Positions 1 to 14,807 of a stretch of 64,000 nucleotides of DNA are shown here, piece after piece. Every line of letters begins with the position of its first letter. The first letter of the stretch is position 1. This DNA is from Actinomycetes bacterium. GTDB lineage: Bacteria > Actinomycetota > Actinomycetes > Propionibacteriales > Nocardioidaceae. The notes under the pieces are model-generated. The model had not been told where the DNA came from and did not search any database. It saw nothing but the letters and a program-made list of their open reading frames with translations. A program made the translations under genes and the position numbers. The DNA is taken from contig JAEWXC010000015.1 of NCBI GenBank assembly GCA_023396115.1, positions 1 through 64,000 of the forward strand, in the 5' to 3' direction.

Positions 1-145
1 GTCTTGGGGTGGGCGTCCCTTGTCCGGGCACACCCGCGCGGCTGGGATGGGTCCGACCCCGCCGCGCACCGTGGCGGAGCCCGTTCCGCGGGGCACCGAG
101 GATGCCACGACGGGCGGGCAGTGGTCCGGCACCGAGGAGGCACGC

Positions 146-1753
146 ATGGTCAGGGCACAGCAGGAACACCGACGGTGCGCGGGAGGCAGTACGGCCGCGG
201 TCAGGTCTCTGGCCACGGCCGCCGCCCTCAGCGCCGTCGCGGTCGGGTGGCTGGCCCAGGTCCCGGCGGTCGCCGCGAGCGAACTCTCTCCCACAGAGTC
301 CGTGGTCGGCGGCCAGGCTCGGGAGGTGCCGGCGGCCGCATCGGGTCGGACTGACGTGCGGGCGCGGGCGCGGCGGGGTCTGCGGGTGAGCGTCCGGCAT
401 CCCGCGGCCGCCCGCTCCACGGTCCGCGTCGTCGTCACCGGGCCCCCGCAGCGGCCGGGCGGACGGTCGTTCCGCCGGGTGGTGCGCAGAACCACCACGT
501 GGCCGCGCCTGGTGCCCGGGCGCTACCGGGTGAAAGCACGCACGATCACCCTGTACGACCAGAAGGTGCGACCGACGGTGTCGCGCCGCACCGTGCGCAT
601 CCCGCGGAACCGGGCCCGCGCCACCTCCAAGGTGGTCTACCGGATGCCGACCTTCTGCAGCACCGAAGGCGACTACCTCCAGGCGTGGGGCGACAACAGC
701 CACGGCCAGCTGGGCCGGGCCCCGGGCGGGCTCTCGCGCACCCCGGTCCACAACCCGTGGATCCGTGGCGTCCAGCTGGTGACCGGGACCCGTCACGGCG
801 TGCACGTGCTGTGCCGTGACCTGACCGTGTGGTCGTGGGGCGGCAACGACAACGGCGAGCTCGGGGCCGGGCTGACCGGGGACCGGGTACACCCGGTGAA
901 GGCCAAGAACCTGCGCGGCGTCGCGCAGATCGTCTCCGGCGAGTCGACGGTCTACGCGCTGACCGAGTCCGGCGTGGTGTACGCCTGGGGCTCGGGCCGG
1001 CAGGGGCAGTTGGGTGATGGCCGTGCGGGGGTCGGACATCGCTCGAACGTGCCGAAGAAGGTGGACCTGCCGCCGGTGAAGATGATCGCCGCCGGCGGCT
1101 ACACCGCCTACGCGGTCACCGAGGACAACGAGGTCTTCGTGTGGGGGTCCACCGGTGTCGGGCAGCGCGGGGACGGCACCTCACCGGCCACGACGTCCAC
1201 CCCGGCGCAGGCCGACTGGAGCGGAGCCGAGATCACCGACATCACCGCCGGGTGGGCCAGCGTCTACGTCGACACCGTGTTCGGGCCGGTGTACGGCTGG
1301 GGGGCCAACAACCAGTCCGAGCTGATCGGCAGCGGCAACCAGTCGACGCCCAAGCTGCTCGACTCGGGCAGCCTGGAGATCGGCGCCACCCGCTCGGCGG
1401 GGTACCTGGTCAACGGCTCGCAGGTCTGGGCGTTCGGGTCCGGGCGACACCACGACCTGGGCCTCGACAACGGCGGCTCCCCCTCCGGCGTCAGCAAGCT
1501 CGCGCTGCCGGCGTTCTCCAGCACGGTGTGGGACGTCGGGGGCAAGGGGCACACCGCCTACGCCCTGGTCGGTTTCGAGCTGTGGTCATGGGGCGCCCAC
1601 GACCGCGGCCAGGGCGGTCGCGACGTGCCGCTGACCGGGCCCAGCCACTCCTCGGGGTTGCTGCCGGGACCGATCCCGTTGCTCCCCGGTGTGCTCGGCG
1701 TCGTCGGGTCCGGGCCCCTCAACGGCTACGCGGGCTTCGACTGGGTGGTCTGA
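146..1753 (+). CDS. Secreted RCC1-repeat seven-bladed propeller protein
   Basis: The start at 146 follows GAGGAGG at a good distance and gives 535 residues with an export signal (basic start, then a hydrophobic run to about residue 47 ending AVAA). Residues about 50-170 are Arg-rich and look like a beta-sandwich region of unknown role. From about 177 to 500 there are seven RCC1-type repeats, each with a Y/V-x-W/F-G core (AWGDNSHGQLG, SWGGNDNGELG, AWGSGRQGQLG, VWGSTGVGQRG, GWGANNQSEL, AFGSGRHHDLG, SWGAHDRGQGG), enough for a complete propeller. RCC1 propellers usually bind partner proteins or ligands; the exported actinobacterial forms have no settled role. The gene stands alone, convergent with gltD. 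Fold and export are well supported; the function is not known. Confidence 0.85.
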   Translation: MVRAQQEHRRCAGGSTAAVRSLATAAALSAVAVGWLAQVPAVAASELSPTESVVGGQAREVPAAASGRTDVRARARRGLRVSVRHPAAARSTVRVVVTGPPQRPGGRSFRRVVRRTTTWPRLVPGRYRVKARTITLYDQKVRPTVSRRTVRIPRNRARATSKVVYRMPTFCSTEGDYLQAWGDNSHGQLGRAPGGLSRTPVHNPWIRGVQLVTGTRHGVHVLCRDLTVWSWGGNDNGELGAGLTGDRVHPVKAKNLRGVAQIVSGESTVYALTESGVVYAWGSGRQGQLGDGRAGVGHRSNVPKKVDLPPVKMIAAGGYTAYAVTEDNEVFVWGSTGVGQRGDGTSPATTSTPAQADWSGAEITDITAGWASVYVDTVFGPVYGWGANNQSELIGSGNQSTPKLLDSGSLEIGATRSAGYLVNGSQVWAFGSGRHHDLGLDNGGSPSGVSKLALPAFSSTVWDVGGKGHTAYALVGFELWSWGAHDRGQGGRDVPLTGPSHSSGLLPGPIPLLPGVLGVVGSGPLNGYAGFDWVV

Positions 1754-1764
1754 GCACCCGCACG

Positions 1765-1804
1765 CACCACGCCCCCTCACCCGGCTGGGTGAGGGGGCGT
1801 GGTG
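1765..1804. terminator. Bidirectional hairpin terminator between the RCC1 gene and gltD
   Basis: A perfect 18-bp inverted repeat (1765-1782 with 1787-1804) encloses a four-base loop GGCT. It lies 11 bases past the stop of the + strand gene and 13 bases past the stop of gltD on the other strand. There is no T tract, as is usual in very GC-rich actinobacteria. It can end transcription from both sides. Confidence 0.85.
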
Positions 1805-1817
1805 GTGCGCGGTGAAC

Positions 1818-3278
1818 TCAGACGGCCAGCGGTCGGTCCGTGGGACGCACCGGCCGGGGCAGGGCGGTCTCCCCGGTGAGGTACTCGTCCACGGCCGCGG
1901 CCGCGGCCCGGCCCTCGGCGATCGCCCAGACGATCAACGACTGCCCGCGACCGGCGTCGCCGGCCACGAAGACACCCTCGACGTCGGTGGCGTAGCCGGC
2001 GTCGCGGGCCACGTTGCCGCGCTCGTCGAAGGAGACACCGAGCTGGGTCAGCAGCCCCTCCTTCTCCGGGCCGGTGAAGCCCATCGCGAAGAGCACCAGC
2101 TGGGCCGGGATCTCCCGCTCGGTCCCGGGGACCGGGGTGAACGAGCCGTCGACCTCGACCAGCTTCAGGCCCCGGACGTTGCCGTCGGCGTCGCCCAGGA
2201 ACTCGGTGGTCGAGACCGCGTAGACGCGCTCGCCGCCCTCCTCGTGGGCCGAGGAGACGCGGTAGAGCATCGGGTAGGTCGGCCACGGCTGCCCGTCGGG
2301 ACGGGTCTCGCCCGGCTGGCCCATGATCTCCAGCTGGGTGACCGAGCGAGCACCCTGGCGGATCGAGGTGCCCAAGCAGTCGGCGCCGGTGTCGCCGCCA
2401 CCGATGATGACCACGTCCTTGCCGTCGGCACGGATCTGGCCCTCGACCTCCTCGCCCAGCGCGACCCGGTTGGCCTGCGGCAGGAACTCCATCGCCTGGT
2501 GGATGCCACCGAGCTCGCGGCCCGGGACCGGCAGGTCGCGGGCGACGGTGGAGCCGGTGGTCAGCACGATCGCGTCGAACCGCTCACGCAGCGCGTCGCC
2601 GGTGACCTTGCCGACGCCGACCTCGGTGCCGGTGCGGAAGATCGTGCCCTCGCGGCGCATCTGGTCCAGACGGCGGTCCAGGTGCTTCTTCTCCATCTTG
2701 AACTCGGGGATGCCGTAGCGCAGCAGACCACCGGGGGCGTCGGCACGCTCGTAGACGGCCACGGTGTGACCGGCCCGGGTGAGCTGCTGGGCCGCGGCCA
2801 GACCGGCCGGGCCGGAACCGACCACGGCGACCCGCTTGCCGGTCAGCCACTCCGGGGCCTCGGGACGCACGTAACCCGACTCCCACGCCTTGTCGACGAT
2901 GGAGACCTCGACGTTCTTGATCGTCACCGGGTCGGAGTTGATCCCCAGCACGCACGAGGTCTCGCACGGCGCCGGGCAGAGCCGGCCGGTGAACTCGGGG
3001 AAGTTGTTCGTCCGGTGCAGCCGGTCGATCGCCCCGTCCCAGTCGTCGCGGAAGACCAGGTCGTTCCACTCCGGGATGATGTTGCCCAGCGGGCAGCCCT
3101 GGGTGCAGAACGGGATGCCGCAGTCCATGCAGCGGCTCGCCTGGGTGTTGATGATCGGGAGCAGGGCCCGGCGGATGCCGTCGGGGTACACCTCGTCCCA
3201 GTCCTTGACCCGCTCGTCGACCGGACGGCGTCCGGCGACCTCACGGCCGTGCTTGAGGAATCCCTTGGGGTCAGCCAC
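1818..3278 (-). CDS. gltD: Glutamate synthase [NADPH] small (beta) subunit
   Basis: This is the beta subunit of NADPH-GOGAT. It passes electrons from NADPH through FAD and iron-sulfur clusters to GltB, which makes two glutamates from glutamine and 2-oxoglutarate. The protein has 486 residues, the usual length. N-terminal cluster cysteines are C50, C53, C58, C62 and C101, C105, C109. An FAD-binding VVGSGPAGL motif lies at 152-160 and an NADPH-binding IIGGGDTGAD motif at 291-300. The GTG start is preceded by AGGAGG at five bases. It lies 53 bp after gltB and is surely co-transcribed. It ends at a strong hairpin shared with the convergent neighbour. Confidence 0.97.
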   Translation of the reverse strand: MADPKGFLKHGREVAGRRPVDERVKDWDEVYPDGIRRALLPIINTQASRCMDCGIPFCTQGCPLGNIIPEWNDLVFRDDWDGAIDRLHRTNNFPEFTGRLCPAPCETSCVLGINSDPVTIKNVEVSIVDKAWESGYVRPEAPEWLTGKRVAVVGSGPAGLAAAQQLTRAGHTVAVYERADAPGGLLRYGIPEFKMEKKHLDRRLDQMRREGTIFRTGTEVGVGKVTGDALRERFDAIVLTTGSTVARDLPVPGRELGGIHQAMEFLPQANRVALGEEVEGQIRADGKDVVIIGGGDTGADCLGTSIRQGARSVTQLEIMGQPGETRPDGQPWPTYPMLYRVSSAHEEGGERVYAVSTTEFLGDADGNVRGLKLVEVDGSFTPVPGTEREIPAQLVLFAMGFTGPEKEGLLTQLGVSFDERGNVARDAGYATDVEGVFVAGDAGRGQSLIVWAIAEGRAAAAAVDEYLTGETALPRPVRPTDRPLAV

Positions 3279-3331
3279 GACGGCCTCCTTCGACGTTGCG
3301 GTGGGTGGTGTGGCGGGGTGTCGTGGAGTGC

Positions 3332-7882
<4,551 letters not shown>

Positions 7883-8106
7883 TGGTGGATCTCCCGTCGT
7901 CTGCTTGCTCCGCAGACCGCCAGCGCCACCGACAGGTCGGTGTGAGGGTGTACGTGTCCGGAGCAAGTGTGGAAATTGCTGCTTGGGACGACGCTGGCCC
8001 ACGCGGGAGGAAAACGCTACCACTACCGACGGGTTGCGTTCGCACGCGGCCGGTTCCCGGACGGCCGATCAGGCCTCCGAGCCGGGCTCCGGACCCGGAC
8101 TCCGGT

Positions 8107-9087
8107 TCAGGCTCCGGGGCGGGGCTCCGGCTCCTCGCCGGTGGTCTCGGGCTCGGCGTCCATGGGCTCGGCGTCCACGGTGCCCTCAGTGTCCCCGGCG
8201 TCCTCGGTGGCGTCCCCCTCCGGGAGCGGACGGGTCCGCACCACGCTCTCCCGGCCCGGACGGCGCCGGCGCTGCACGAGCAGGAAGACTGCGGCGAGCA
8301 CGAACAGCACGATCGAGGTCCACACGTTGAACCGCAGGCCGAACACGTCGTCGAGCTGGACCGAGTCGACCCGCAGGTTCTCGATCCAGACCCGGCCGGC
8401 GGTGTAGGCCATCACGTAGCCGGCCAGCACGGTGCCGTGCCCCATCCGGAACCTGCGGTCGGCCCAGATCAGCACGAAGAACGCCGCCACGTTCCACAGC
8501 GACTCGTAGAGGAACGTCGGGTGGAAGGTGGCCTGCTCGAGGTACTCGGTGGGTCGGTGGGCGCGGTCGATCTCCAGCCCCCACGGCAGGTCGGTCGGGC
8601 CGCCGAACAGCTCCTGGTTGAACCAGTTGCCCCAGCGGCCGATGGCCTGCCCGACCAGCACACCGGGCGCCAGGGCGTCCAGCAGCGGCAGCAGCTTGAT
8701 CCCGTTGACCCGGGCGCCCAGCACCAGGCCGAGCGCACCGAACGCGATGCCGCCCCAGATGCCCAGGCCGCCCTGCCAGACCTTCAGCGCGTCCAGCGGG
8801 TCGCGGCCCTCGCCGAAGTACAGCTCCCAGTCGGTGGCCACGTGGTAGAGCCGGGCGCCGACGATGCCGAACGGCACCATCCAGATCGCCAGGTCCGACA
8901 CCTCGCCGGCCGCCCCTCCCCGGGCCACCCAGCGGCGCTCACCGATCCAGACGGCCACCGCGATGCCGACGATGATGGCCAGGGCGTACCCGCGCAGCGG
9001 GACCGGTCCCAGGTGCCACACGCCCTCGGCGGGGCTGGGGATCGAGTACGGCAGCACGGACAGCGCGTGCGGGATCAGGGACGTCAC
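8107..9087 (-). CDS. lgt: Prolipoprotein diacylglyceryl transferase
   Basis: Lgt is the membrane enzyme that moves diacylglycerol from phosphatidylglycerol onto the lipobox cysteine of pre-prolipoproteins. The protein has about 326 residues and seven hydrophobic segments. It carries the family signature GNWFNQELFGGP and the later RVWIENLR stretch. After the last membrane segment there is a basic run and then an acidic tail rich in Asp, Glu and Pro, a common actinobacterial extension. The GTG start overlaps the stop of the SCO gene (GTGA), so translation is probably coupled. It ends the trpC-B-A-SCO-lgt chain. The neighbouring SCO protein is itself a lipoprotein and therefore a likely Lgt substrate. 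Confidence 0.95.
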   Translation of the reverse strand: MTSLIPHALSVLPYSIPSPAEGVWHLGPVPLRGYALAIIVGIAVAVWIGERRWVARGGAAGEVSDLAIWMVPFGIVGARLYHVATDWELYFGEGRDPLDALKVWQGGLGIWGGIAFGALGLVLGARVNGIKLLPLLDALAPGVLVGQAIGRWGNWFNQELFGGPTDLPWGLEIDRAHRPTEYLEQATFHPTFLYESLWNVAAFFVLIWADRRFRMGHGTVLAGYVMAYTAGRVWIENLRVDSVQLDDVFGLRFNVWTSIVLFVLAAVFLLVQRRRRPGRESVVRTRPLPEGDATEDAGDTEGTVDAEPMDAEPETTGEEPEPRPGA

Positions 9088-9725
9088 GTCGACAACAGCT
9101 CCTCGAGGTCTTGGGCCAGCTGGGACGGCGAGACGTCCTTGGTCCACACCACGGTGCCCCGGCCGTCGCCGTCGAGGCCGATGACCGGGTCGGAGTGGAC
9201 CACCTCGTAGCCGCCCGAGGGCAGCTTCTCGCCCTTCTCGACGTGCACCGCGTAGCCGCGACCCACCTCGATGGTCGACTCCAGCGAGGCGCGCACGCCG
9301 GTGAAGTCGGGGTTGAAGCGGTCCAGGTAGGTGCGCAGCGCCTCGACGGAGTCACGCGCGGGGTCGGTGGTCACGAAGACCACCCCGACCCGCTCACGCT
9401 GCTCCTCGTCGAGCTGGTGCAGCGCCGAGGCGATGGTGCCCATCACGATCTGGCACACGTCGGGGCACATCGTGTACCCGAAGAAGACCAGGGTGACGTC
9501 GCGGTCCAGTGAGGTCGCGAAGTCGAACGGCTTCCCCGCGGTGTCGACCAGGTCGGCCTTGTCGGGGGTGACCGGCTCGTAGGGCATGTCCAGGGTCATC
9601 CCGGCGACCATGCCGCCGGGGTCGGTCGCCTCCACCCCGGCCATGGGGCCCTCCTCGGCCCCGCCGCAGCCGGCGAGCACGAGGGCCAGGGACACGGCCA
9701 CGGCAGGGACCAGGCGCCGGATCAC
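9084..9725 (-). CDS. SCO1/SenC family copper lipoprotein
   Basis: The protein is a 213-residue exported lipoprotein with lipobox LVLAGC (lipidated C20). The thioredoxin-like fold carries the copper ligands expected of SCO proteins: CPDVC (C87, C91) and a later histidine in VVHSD (H177). SCO proteins deliver copper to, or reduce, the CuA site of cytochrome c oxidase on the outer face of the membrane. It overlaps trpA upstream and lgt downstream by GTGA junctions, so it is translated from the Trp transcript although it has no Trp-related role. Family assignment is strong; the exact oxidase target is inferred. Confidence 0.92.
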   Translation of the reverse strand: MIRRLVPAVAVSLALVLAGCGGAEEGPMAGVEATDPGGMVAGMTLDMPYEPVTPDKADLVDTAGKPFDFATSLDRDVTLVFFGYTMCPDVCQIVMGTIASALHQLDEEQRERVGVVFVTTDPARDSVEALRTYLDRFNPDFTGVRASLESTIEVGRGYAVHVEKGEKLPSGGYEVVHSDPVIGLDGDGRGTVVWTKDVSPSQLAQDLEELLST

Positions 9726-10512
9726 GCGCGGACCCCCTCGGCCAGCTCGGCGGTGAGGCGGCCCAGCTCACGCAGCCCGGCAGCCAGGTCGCCGTCGGCG
9801 CGCTGCAGGGTGCGCACCAGTGCCGACCCGACGATCACGCCGTCGGCGAACCGGGCGATCTCGGTGGCCTGAGCGCCGGTGGAGACGCCGATCCCGACGC
9901 CGACGGGCAGGTCGGTGGTGGCCTTGGTCCGCGCCACGAGCGGCCCGGCCAGGTCCGAGGAGGCCTCCCGGGCACCGGTCACGCCCATCACGGCGGCGGC
10001 GTAGACGAAGCCGCGCGAGGCGGCGGTGGTCATCGCGATCCGATCGTCGGTGGAGGACGGCGCGACCAGGAAGACCTTGTCCAGCCCGTGCGCGTCCGCG
10101 GCCGCGGTCCACTCGGGGGCGTAGTCGGGCGTGATGTCCGGGGTGATCAGCCCGGCGCCACCGGCCGAGGCCAGGTCGGCGGCGAACTTCTCCACGCCCC
10201 AGCGCTCCACGGGATTCCAGTAGGTCATCACCTCGACCGGCACGCCGGTGGCGGCGACGGCCTCGACCACGCGCAGCACGTCGGCGGTCCGGGTGCCCGC
10301 GTCCAGCGCGGACTGGGCCGCGGCCTGCACGGTGGGGCCGTCCATCACCGGGTCGCTGTAGGGCAGACCGATCTCGATGACGTCGCAGCCGTTGTCGACC
10401 AGGACCTTGAAGGCCTCGATCGAGGTGTCCACGTCGGGGAACCCAGCGGGCAGGTACCCGACCAGGGCCGCCCGGTTCTCGGCGCGAGCCGTCTCGAAGG
10501 CGCGCTGTGCAC

Positions 10513-10516
<4 letters not shown>
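9722..10516 (-). CDS. trpA: Tryptophan synthase alpha chain
   Basis: The alpha chain cleaves indole-3-glycerol phosphate to indole and glyceraldehyde 3-phosphate and passes indole through a tunnel to TrpB. The TIM barrel has 264 residues, the usual length. The catalytic pair is visible: E49 in [10 protein letters not shown] and D59 in VMDGP. The GTG start overlaps the trpB stop (GTGA), which argues for coupled translation and a 1:1 alpha/beta ratio. The next gene, SCO1, overlaps its stop in the same way. Confidence 0.97.
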
Positions 10517-11735
<1,219 letters not shown>

Positions 11736-11739
<4 letters not shown>

Positions 11740-12554
11740 GAGATGGCTCCTGCGGTTCGGGTGAGGCCGGTCATGGCCTGCACCGCGTGGGTCGGGTCGC
11801 CGTCCTTGACCAGGGCCTCGCCGACCAGCACCGCCTGGGCGCCCTCGTCGACGAACCGCTGCACGTGGGCGGGCGAGAAGATGCCGGACTCGGCCACCAG
11901 CACCCGGTCGTCGGGGACCAGCGGCGCGAGACGGCCGAACGTGTCGTCGTGGATGGTCAGCGTCTTGAGGTTGCGGGCGTTGACGCCGATCACCTCGGCG
12001 CCGAGGGCGACCGCGCGCGCGGTCTCGGCCTCGTCGTGGACCTCCAGCAGCACGGTCAGGCCCAGCTCGCGGGCGGCATCGTGGAGGCGGTCCAGGGAGT
12101 CGTCGAGCAGGACCGAGGCCATCAGCAGGACCAGGTCGGCGCCGGCCGCACGGGCCTCGACGAGCTGGTACTCGCTGACCACGAAGTCCTTGCGCAGCAG
12201 CGGCACGTCGACGCGGGCGCGGACCGCGACCAGGTCGGCCAGGCTGCCGCCGAAGCGCCGTTCCTCGGTGAGCACGCTGATCGCGGCGGCACCGCCGGCG
12301 GCGTAGTCCGCGGCCAGCACCGTCGGGTCGGGGATGTCGGCCAGCGCGCCCTTGCTCGGGCTGCGCCGCTTGACCTCGGCGATCACGCTGGAGCCGGAGG
12401 CACGGAAGTGCGGCACCGGGTCCCGGGGCGGATCGACGTCGGCCAGGGCCGCACGCACCTCCGACAGGGGCCGGGCGGCCTCGCGGCGGGCCAGGTCCTC
12501 ACGGACCCCGGCGACGATCCCGTCGAGGACCGACGGCTCGGACTGGGCGGACAC
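11736..12554 (-). CDS. trpC: Indole-3-glycerol phosphate synthase
   Basis: TrpC closes the indole ring on CdRP. The TIM barrel has 272 residues, with [10 protein letters not shown] near residue 65, NARNLKTL in the middle and LVGEALVKD near the end, as in the family. The GTG start at 12554 has GGAGGTG seven bases upstream. It is a single-function enzyme: no TrpF domain is fused to it and no trpF lies nearby, which fits PriA (23500-24231) doing that step. It heads the tightly overlapping trpC-B-A-SCO-lgt chain. The 89 bp before it contain no leader peptide with repeated Trp codons. Confidence 0.97.
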
Positions 12555-12643
12555 CGAGGGGCACCTCCGGTCGTTGGGCGCACCGCTGCGGGTGCAGGAC
12601 GCCCCAAGCCTCTCACCCCGGCGGTGGCGGGGCGGGCACGGGC

Positions 12644-13120
12644 TCAGGAATGGAACCAGGCACCGGCGGGCAGGTTGCGCAGCACCGTGAAGACGGCCAG
12701 CACCACGCCCCCGGTCCACCACAGCCAGGTGGGGGTGCGCAGCGGTCGCGCCGCCTCACCGCCGCGCCAGCAGACCACCACCCGACGCAGCCAGAACAGC
12801 ACCACGAACGGCAACGCCAGCACGACCACCAGATTGCTGGAGGCGGCGGCGACCGGATCGACGTCGGTGAGGGCGTGCACGGCACGCAGGCCACCGCACA
12901 GAGGGCAGTCAATCCCGATGAGGTACTGGGTGGGGCACATGCCCCAGGAGCCGCTGACGTTCGGGTCCCGCACGTGCAGCGCCACGGTCGCCGCGACCAC
13001 GAGGGCGCCACAGGCCAGGGGTGTGGCCAGCCGGGCGGCCCGGCCGCGCCGGTCGGGCGGCAGGGGCGGGACGTGCGACGGGGCGGCAGCCACGCCGGTG
13101 GGGTTCTCCCCGACCGTCAT
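12644..13120 (-). CDS. DUF2752 family membrane protein
   Basis: The protein has 158 residues and about three hydrophobic segments. The motif [19 protein letters not shown] contains the C-P-x-C-G-x-x-R-A signature of DUF2752. Its role is unknown; the paired cysteines at a membrane boundary hint at metal or redox chemistry, but nothing here shows it. The ATG at 13120 was chosen because the hydrophobic domain follows a polar Pro-rich start; its ribosome site is weak (GGGGCGG). It sits between the HGxxPAAW gene and trpC in the usual actinobacterial Trp neighbourhood. Confidence 0.8.
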   Translation of the reverse strand: MTVGENPTGVAAAPSHVPPLPPDRRGRAARLATPLACGALVVAATVALHVRDPNVSGSWGMCPTQYLIGIDCPLCGGLRAVHALTDVDPVAAASSNLVVVLALPFVVLFWLRRVVVCWRGGEAARPLRTPTWLWWTGGVVLAVFTVLRNLPAGAWFHS

Positions 13121-13155
13121 CGCTGCCGCCCCGTCCTCACGCGGGTGCGTGGAGG

Positions 13156-13356
13156 TCAGTGACGCTCCTCGTGCAGGCCCATCTTGGCCAGGATCAGGAA
13201 GAGCGGGAAGGCGCCGACGGCGAGCACGATGCCGACCCAGAACAGGGTCATGCTCACCGGGTTCAGCAGCAGCGCGATGCTGCCGATGATGAAGCCCACC
13301 ATCGAGACAGCGACCGAGGTCCACGCAGCGGGGGTGTTGCCGTGGTTGTCAGACAT
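13156..13356 (-). CDS. HGxxPAAW family small membrane protein
   Basis: This is a 66-residue protein with two membrane helices. It begins MSDNHGNTPAAWTSV, which is the H-G-x-x-P-A-A-W signature that names the family. It is regularly found beside trp genes in actinobacteria; its role is unknown. AGGAG stands five bases before the ATG, and a TAGACT -10 element lies about 40 bases upstream, so it may begin its own transcript. Confidence 0.88.
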   Translation of the reverse strand: MSDNHGNTPAAWTSVAVSMVGFIIGSIALLLNPVSMTLFWVGIVLAVGAFPLFLILAKMGLHEERH

Positions 13357-13394
13357 GGATGCTCCTGGGTCGGTACTCGTGGGCAGGCGGGCAC

Positions 13395-13400
13395 AGTCTA
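13395..13400 (-). promoter_or_regulatory. Probable -10 element for the HGxxPAAW gene
   Basis: TAGACT on the minus strand fits the actinobacterial TANNNT -10 consensus and precedes the start at 13356 by about 40 bases, leaving a short leader with a good AGGAG. No convincing -35 is visible. Confidence 0.45.
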
Positions 13401-13415
13401 GCCACGCCGGGAGGC

Positions 13416-14111
13416 TCAGCGGGCGGTGGGGTCGGGCCCCGGACGGGTGTCGTCCGCAGCGCTGGGGCGTCCCGTGTCCGGGGCGGGGTCGGCGGTGGGG
13501 TCGTGTCCCTCGTCCAGCGACTTCCACAGGTCCAGGTTGGTGGTGTCGGTGACCGCGCCCTCCTCGGCGGCGGCGCTGCGCTGGCCGGTGGGTGCGTCGT
13601 AGCGGCTGCCCATCTCGGGCCAGGACCGCACGCCGCGCACCCCGCCCAGGGCGGCGACCAGGGCCACGACGGCACCGAGCAGGCCGAACCAGCCCCAGAC
13701 CGTCCAGGCCACCTCGACCTCGGGCAGGTGGGCGGCCTCGAGCGCCACCCGCAGCGTGTCGCGGACCTGGACCAGACCGACCACGACGGTCGCGAGCAGC
13801 CCCACGGCTGCGACCAGGTTGAGCCAGGTCAGCGCGACCCGGACCCGGCCGCGGGTGACCAGCACGACGCCCCAGGCGGCGAGCACCACCATGGCCAAGG
13901 TGGCGGCCAGCGGGACCTCGCCGGTGCCGGCGGCGATCCCGGCCATCTCCTGACGCTCCTGGGTCCAGCCGGTCGAGCCCTCTCCGGTGGCCCAGGCCCG
14001 GGACCCGGCCAGGGCGGCCAGTCCCCCGCCGGCCAGGCCGAGCAGCAGCACCGGGCCGAGGCTGGTGCGCTTCTTGCGCGGGTTCGGGTTCGGGTTCTGG
14101 TCCTCGCTCAT
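13416..14111 (-). CDS. Trp biosynthesis-associated membrane protein (TIGR02234 type)
   Basis: The protein has 231 residues: a basic start with an Asn-Pro run, then four hydrophobic segments within about residues 15-160, then a polar Asp/Pro-rich tail. Size, layout and position match the actinobacterial Trp-operon membrane protein family, which usually follows trpE. Here it overlaps hisI directly (ATGA), with no trpE between. Its biochemical role is unknown; transport or regulation has been guessed for the family. The start at 14111 was chosen because of that overlap. Confidence 0.8.
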   Translation of the reverse strand: MSEDQNPNPNPRKKRTSLGPVLLLGLAGGGLAALAGSRAWATGEGSTGWTQERQEMAGIAAGTGEVPLAATLAMVVLAAWGVVLVTRGRVRVALTWLNLVAAVGLLATVVVGLVQVRDTLRVALEAAHLPEVEVAWTVWGWFGLLGAVVALVAALGGVRGVRSWPEMGSRYDAPTGQRSAAAEEGAVTDTTNLDLWKSLDEGHDPTADPAPDTGRPSAADDTRPGPDPTAR

Positions 14112-14470
14112 CGCTCGGCCCGCACGCTGGGGATCTCGTCGGCGTCGAAGCAGGTGCGGTCGCCGGTGTGGCACGCCGCACCGTCCTGGTCGACCAGGAC
14201 CAGCAGGGTGTCACCGTCGCAGTCGAGCCGGACCTCGTGCACCCACTGGGCGTGCCCGGAGGTCTCGCCCTTGACCCAGTACTCGCCGCGGCTGCGGCTC
14301 CAGTAGGTGGCGCGTCCGGTGGTCAGCGTGCGGTGCAGCGCCTCGTCGTCCATCCACCCCATCATCAGCACCTCGCGGGTGTCGTGCTGCTGCACGACGG
14401 CCGGGACGAGGCCGTCGGCAGTGCGCTTGAGCCGGGCGGCGAGGGCGGGGTCGAGAGGAGAGGTGCTCAC
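14108..14470 (-). CDS. hisI: Phosphoribosyl-AMP cyclohydrolase
   Basis: HisI opens the purine ring of PR-AMP, the third step of histidine synthesis. The protein has 120 residues, a single-domain form without HisE. The metal-binding motif [15 protein letters not shown] is near the C-terminus, and the earlier [12 protein letters not shown] stretch is typical. The GTG start at 14470 has a G-rich stretch immediately upstream that is poorly spaced as a ribosome site. Downstream the Trp-associated membrane gene overlaps it. The rest of the his genes lie at 22742-27988, so hisI is separated from them by the ABC-exporter and repeat region. Confidence 0.95.
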   Translation of the reverse strand: MSTSPLDPALAARLKRTADGLVPAVVQQHDTREVLMMGWMDDEALHRTLTTGRATYWSRSRGEYWVKGETSGHAQWVHEVRLDCDGDTLLVLVDQDGAACHTGDRTCFDADEIPSVRAER

Positions 14471-14548
14471 TCCCCCAGTATCCCCGGCGACTCGAACTCC
14501 GCCGGTGCCGGACCCCCGACGCGGAATCCGACCCCGGTGCCCGGCTTC

Positions 14549-14777
14549 CGTCGATCGACCCGCCTTGTCGATCGAGCTGGCCTCCGTTGATCGAGCCGTC
14601 TCCCGTTGATCGAGCCGTTTCCCGTTGATCGAGCTTGCCGAGATCCGGACAGGGGTCTCGACAGGCTCGACCACCGGGCCCGCCTGCCGCCGATCAGCGG
14701 GCGTCCGTCGATCGAGCCGTCCTCCGTCGCTCGAGCCAGCTTCCGTTGATCGAGCTTGCCGAGATCCGACCACCGGG
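14549..14777. repeat. REP-like array on the 5' side of the DUF222/HNH gene
   Basis: Repeats of a unit with core GTTGATCGAGCC recur at a 17-19 base period: GATCGA cores at 14553, 14570, 14589, 14608 and 14627, then 14710, 14729 (changed to GCTCGA) and 14748. The fifth unit runs into GATCGAGCTTGCCGAGATCC, which can fold against GGGTCTCGACAGGCTCGACC just after it (about 14627-14672), a REP-like hairpin. The same element returns in reverse orientation after the gene. The whole 14471-14807 interval holds no gene. Confidence 0.8.
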
Positions 14778-14807
14778 TTGTGTCGGACCCCTGTGGTCTG
14801 CTGAGTC

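Noticed and set aside
7883..8106. A promoter or nitrogen-regulator site for gltB
   Set aside because: A TAGCGT hexamer exists (8019-8014), but there is no matching -35 and no convincing GlnR-type GTNAC pattern, so I do not list it.
12555..12643. A Trp attenuator before trpC
   Set aside because: There is no short frame with neighbouring Trp codons and only a 5-bp hairpin is visible.
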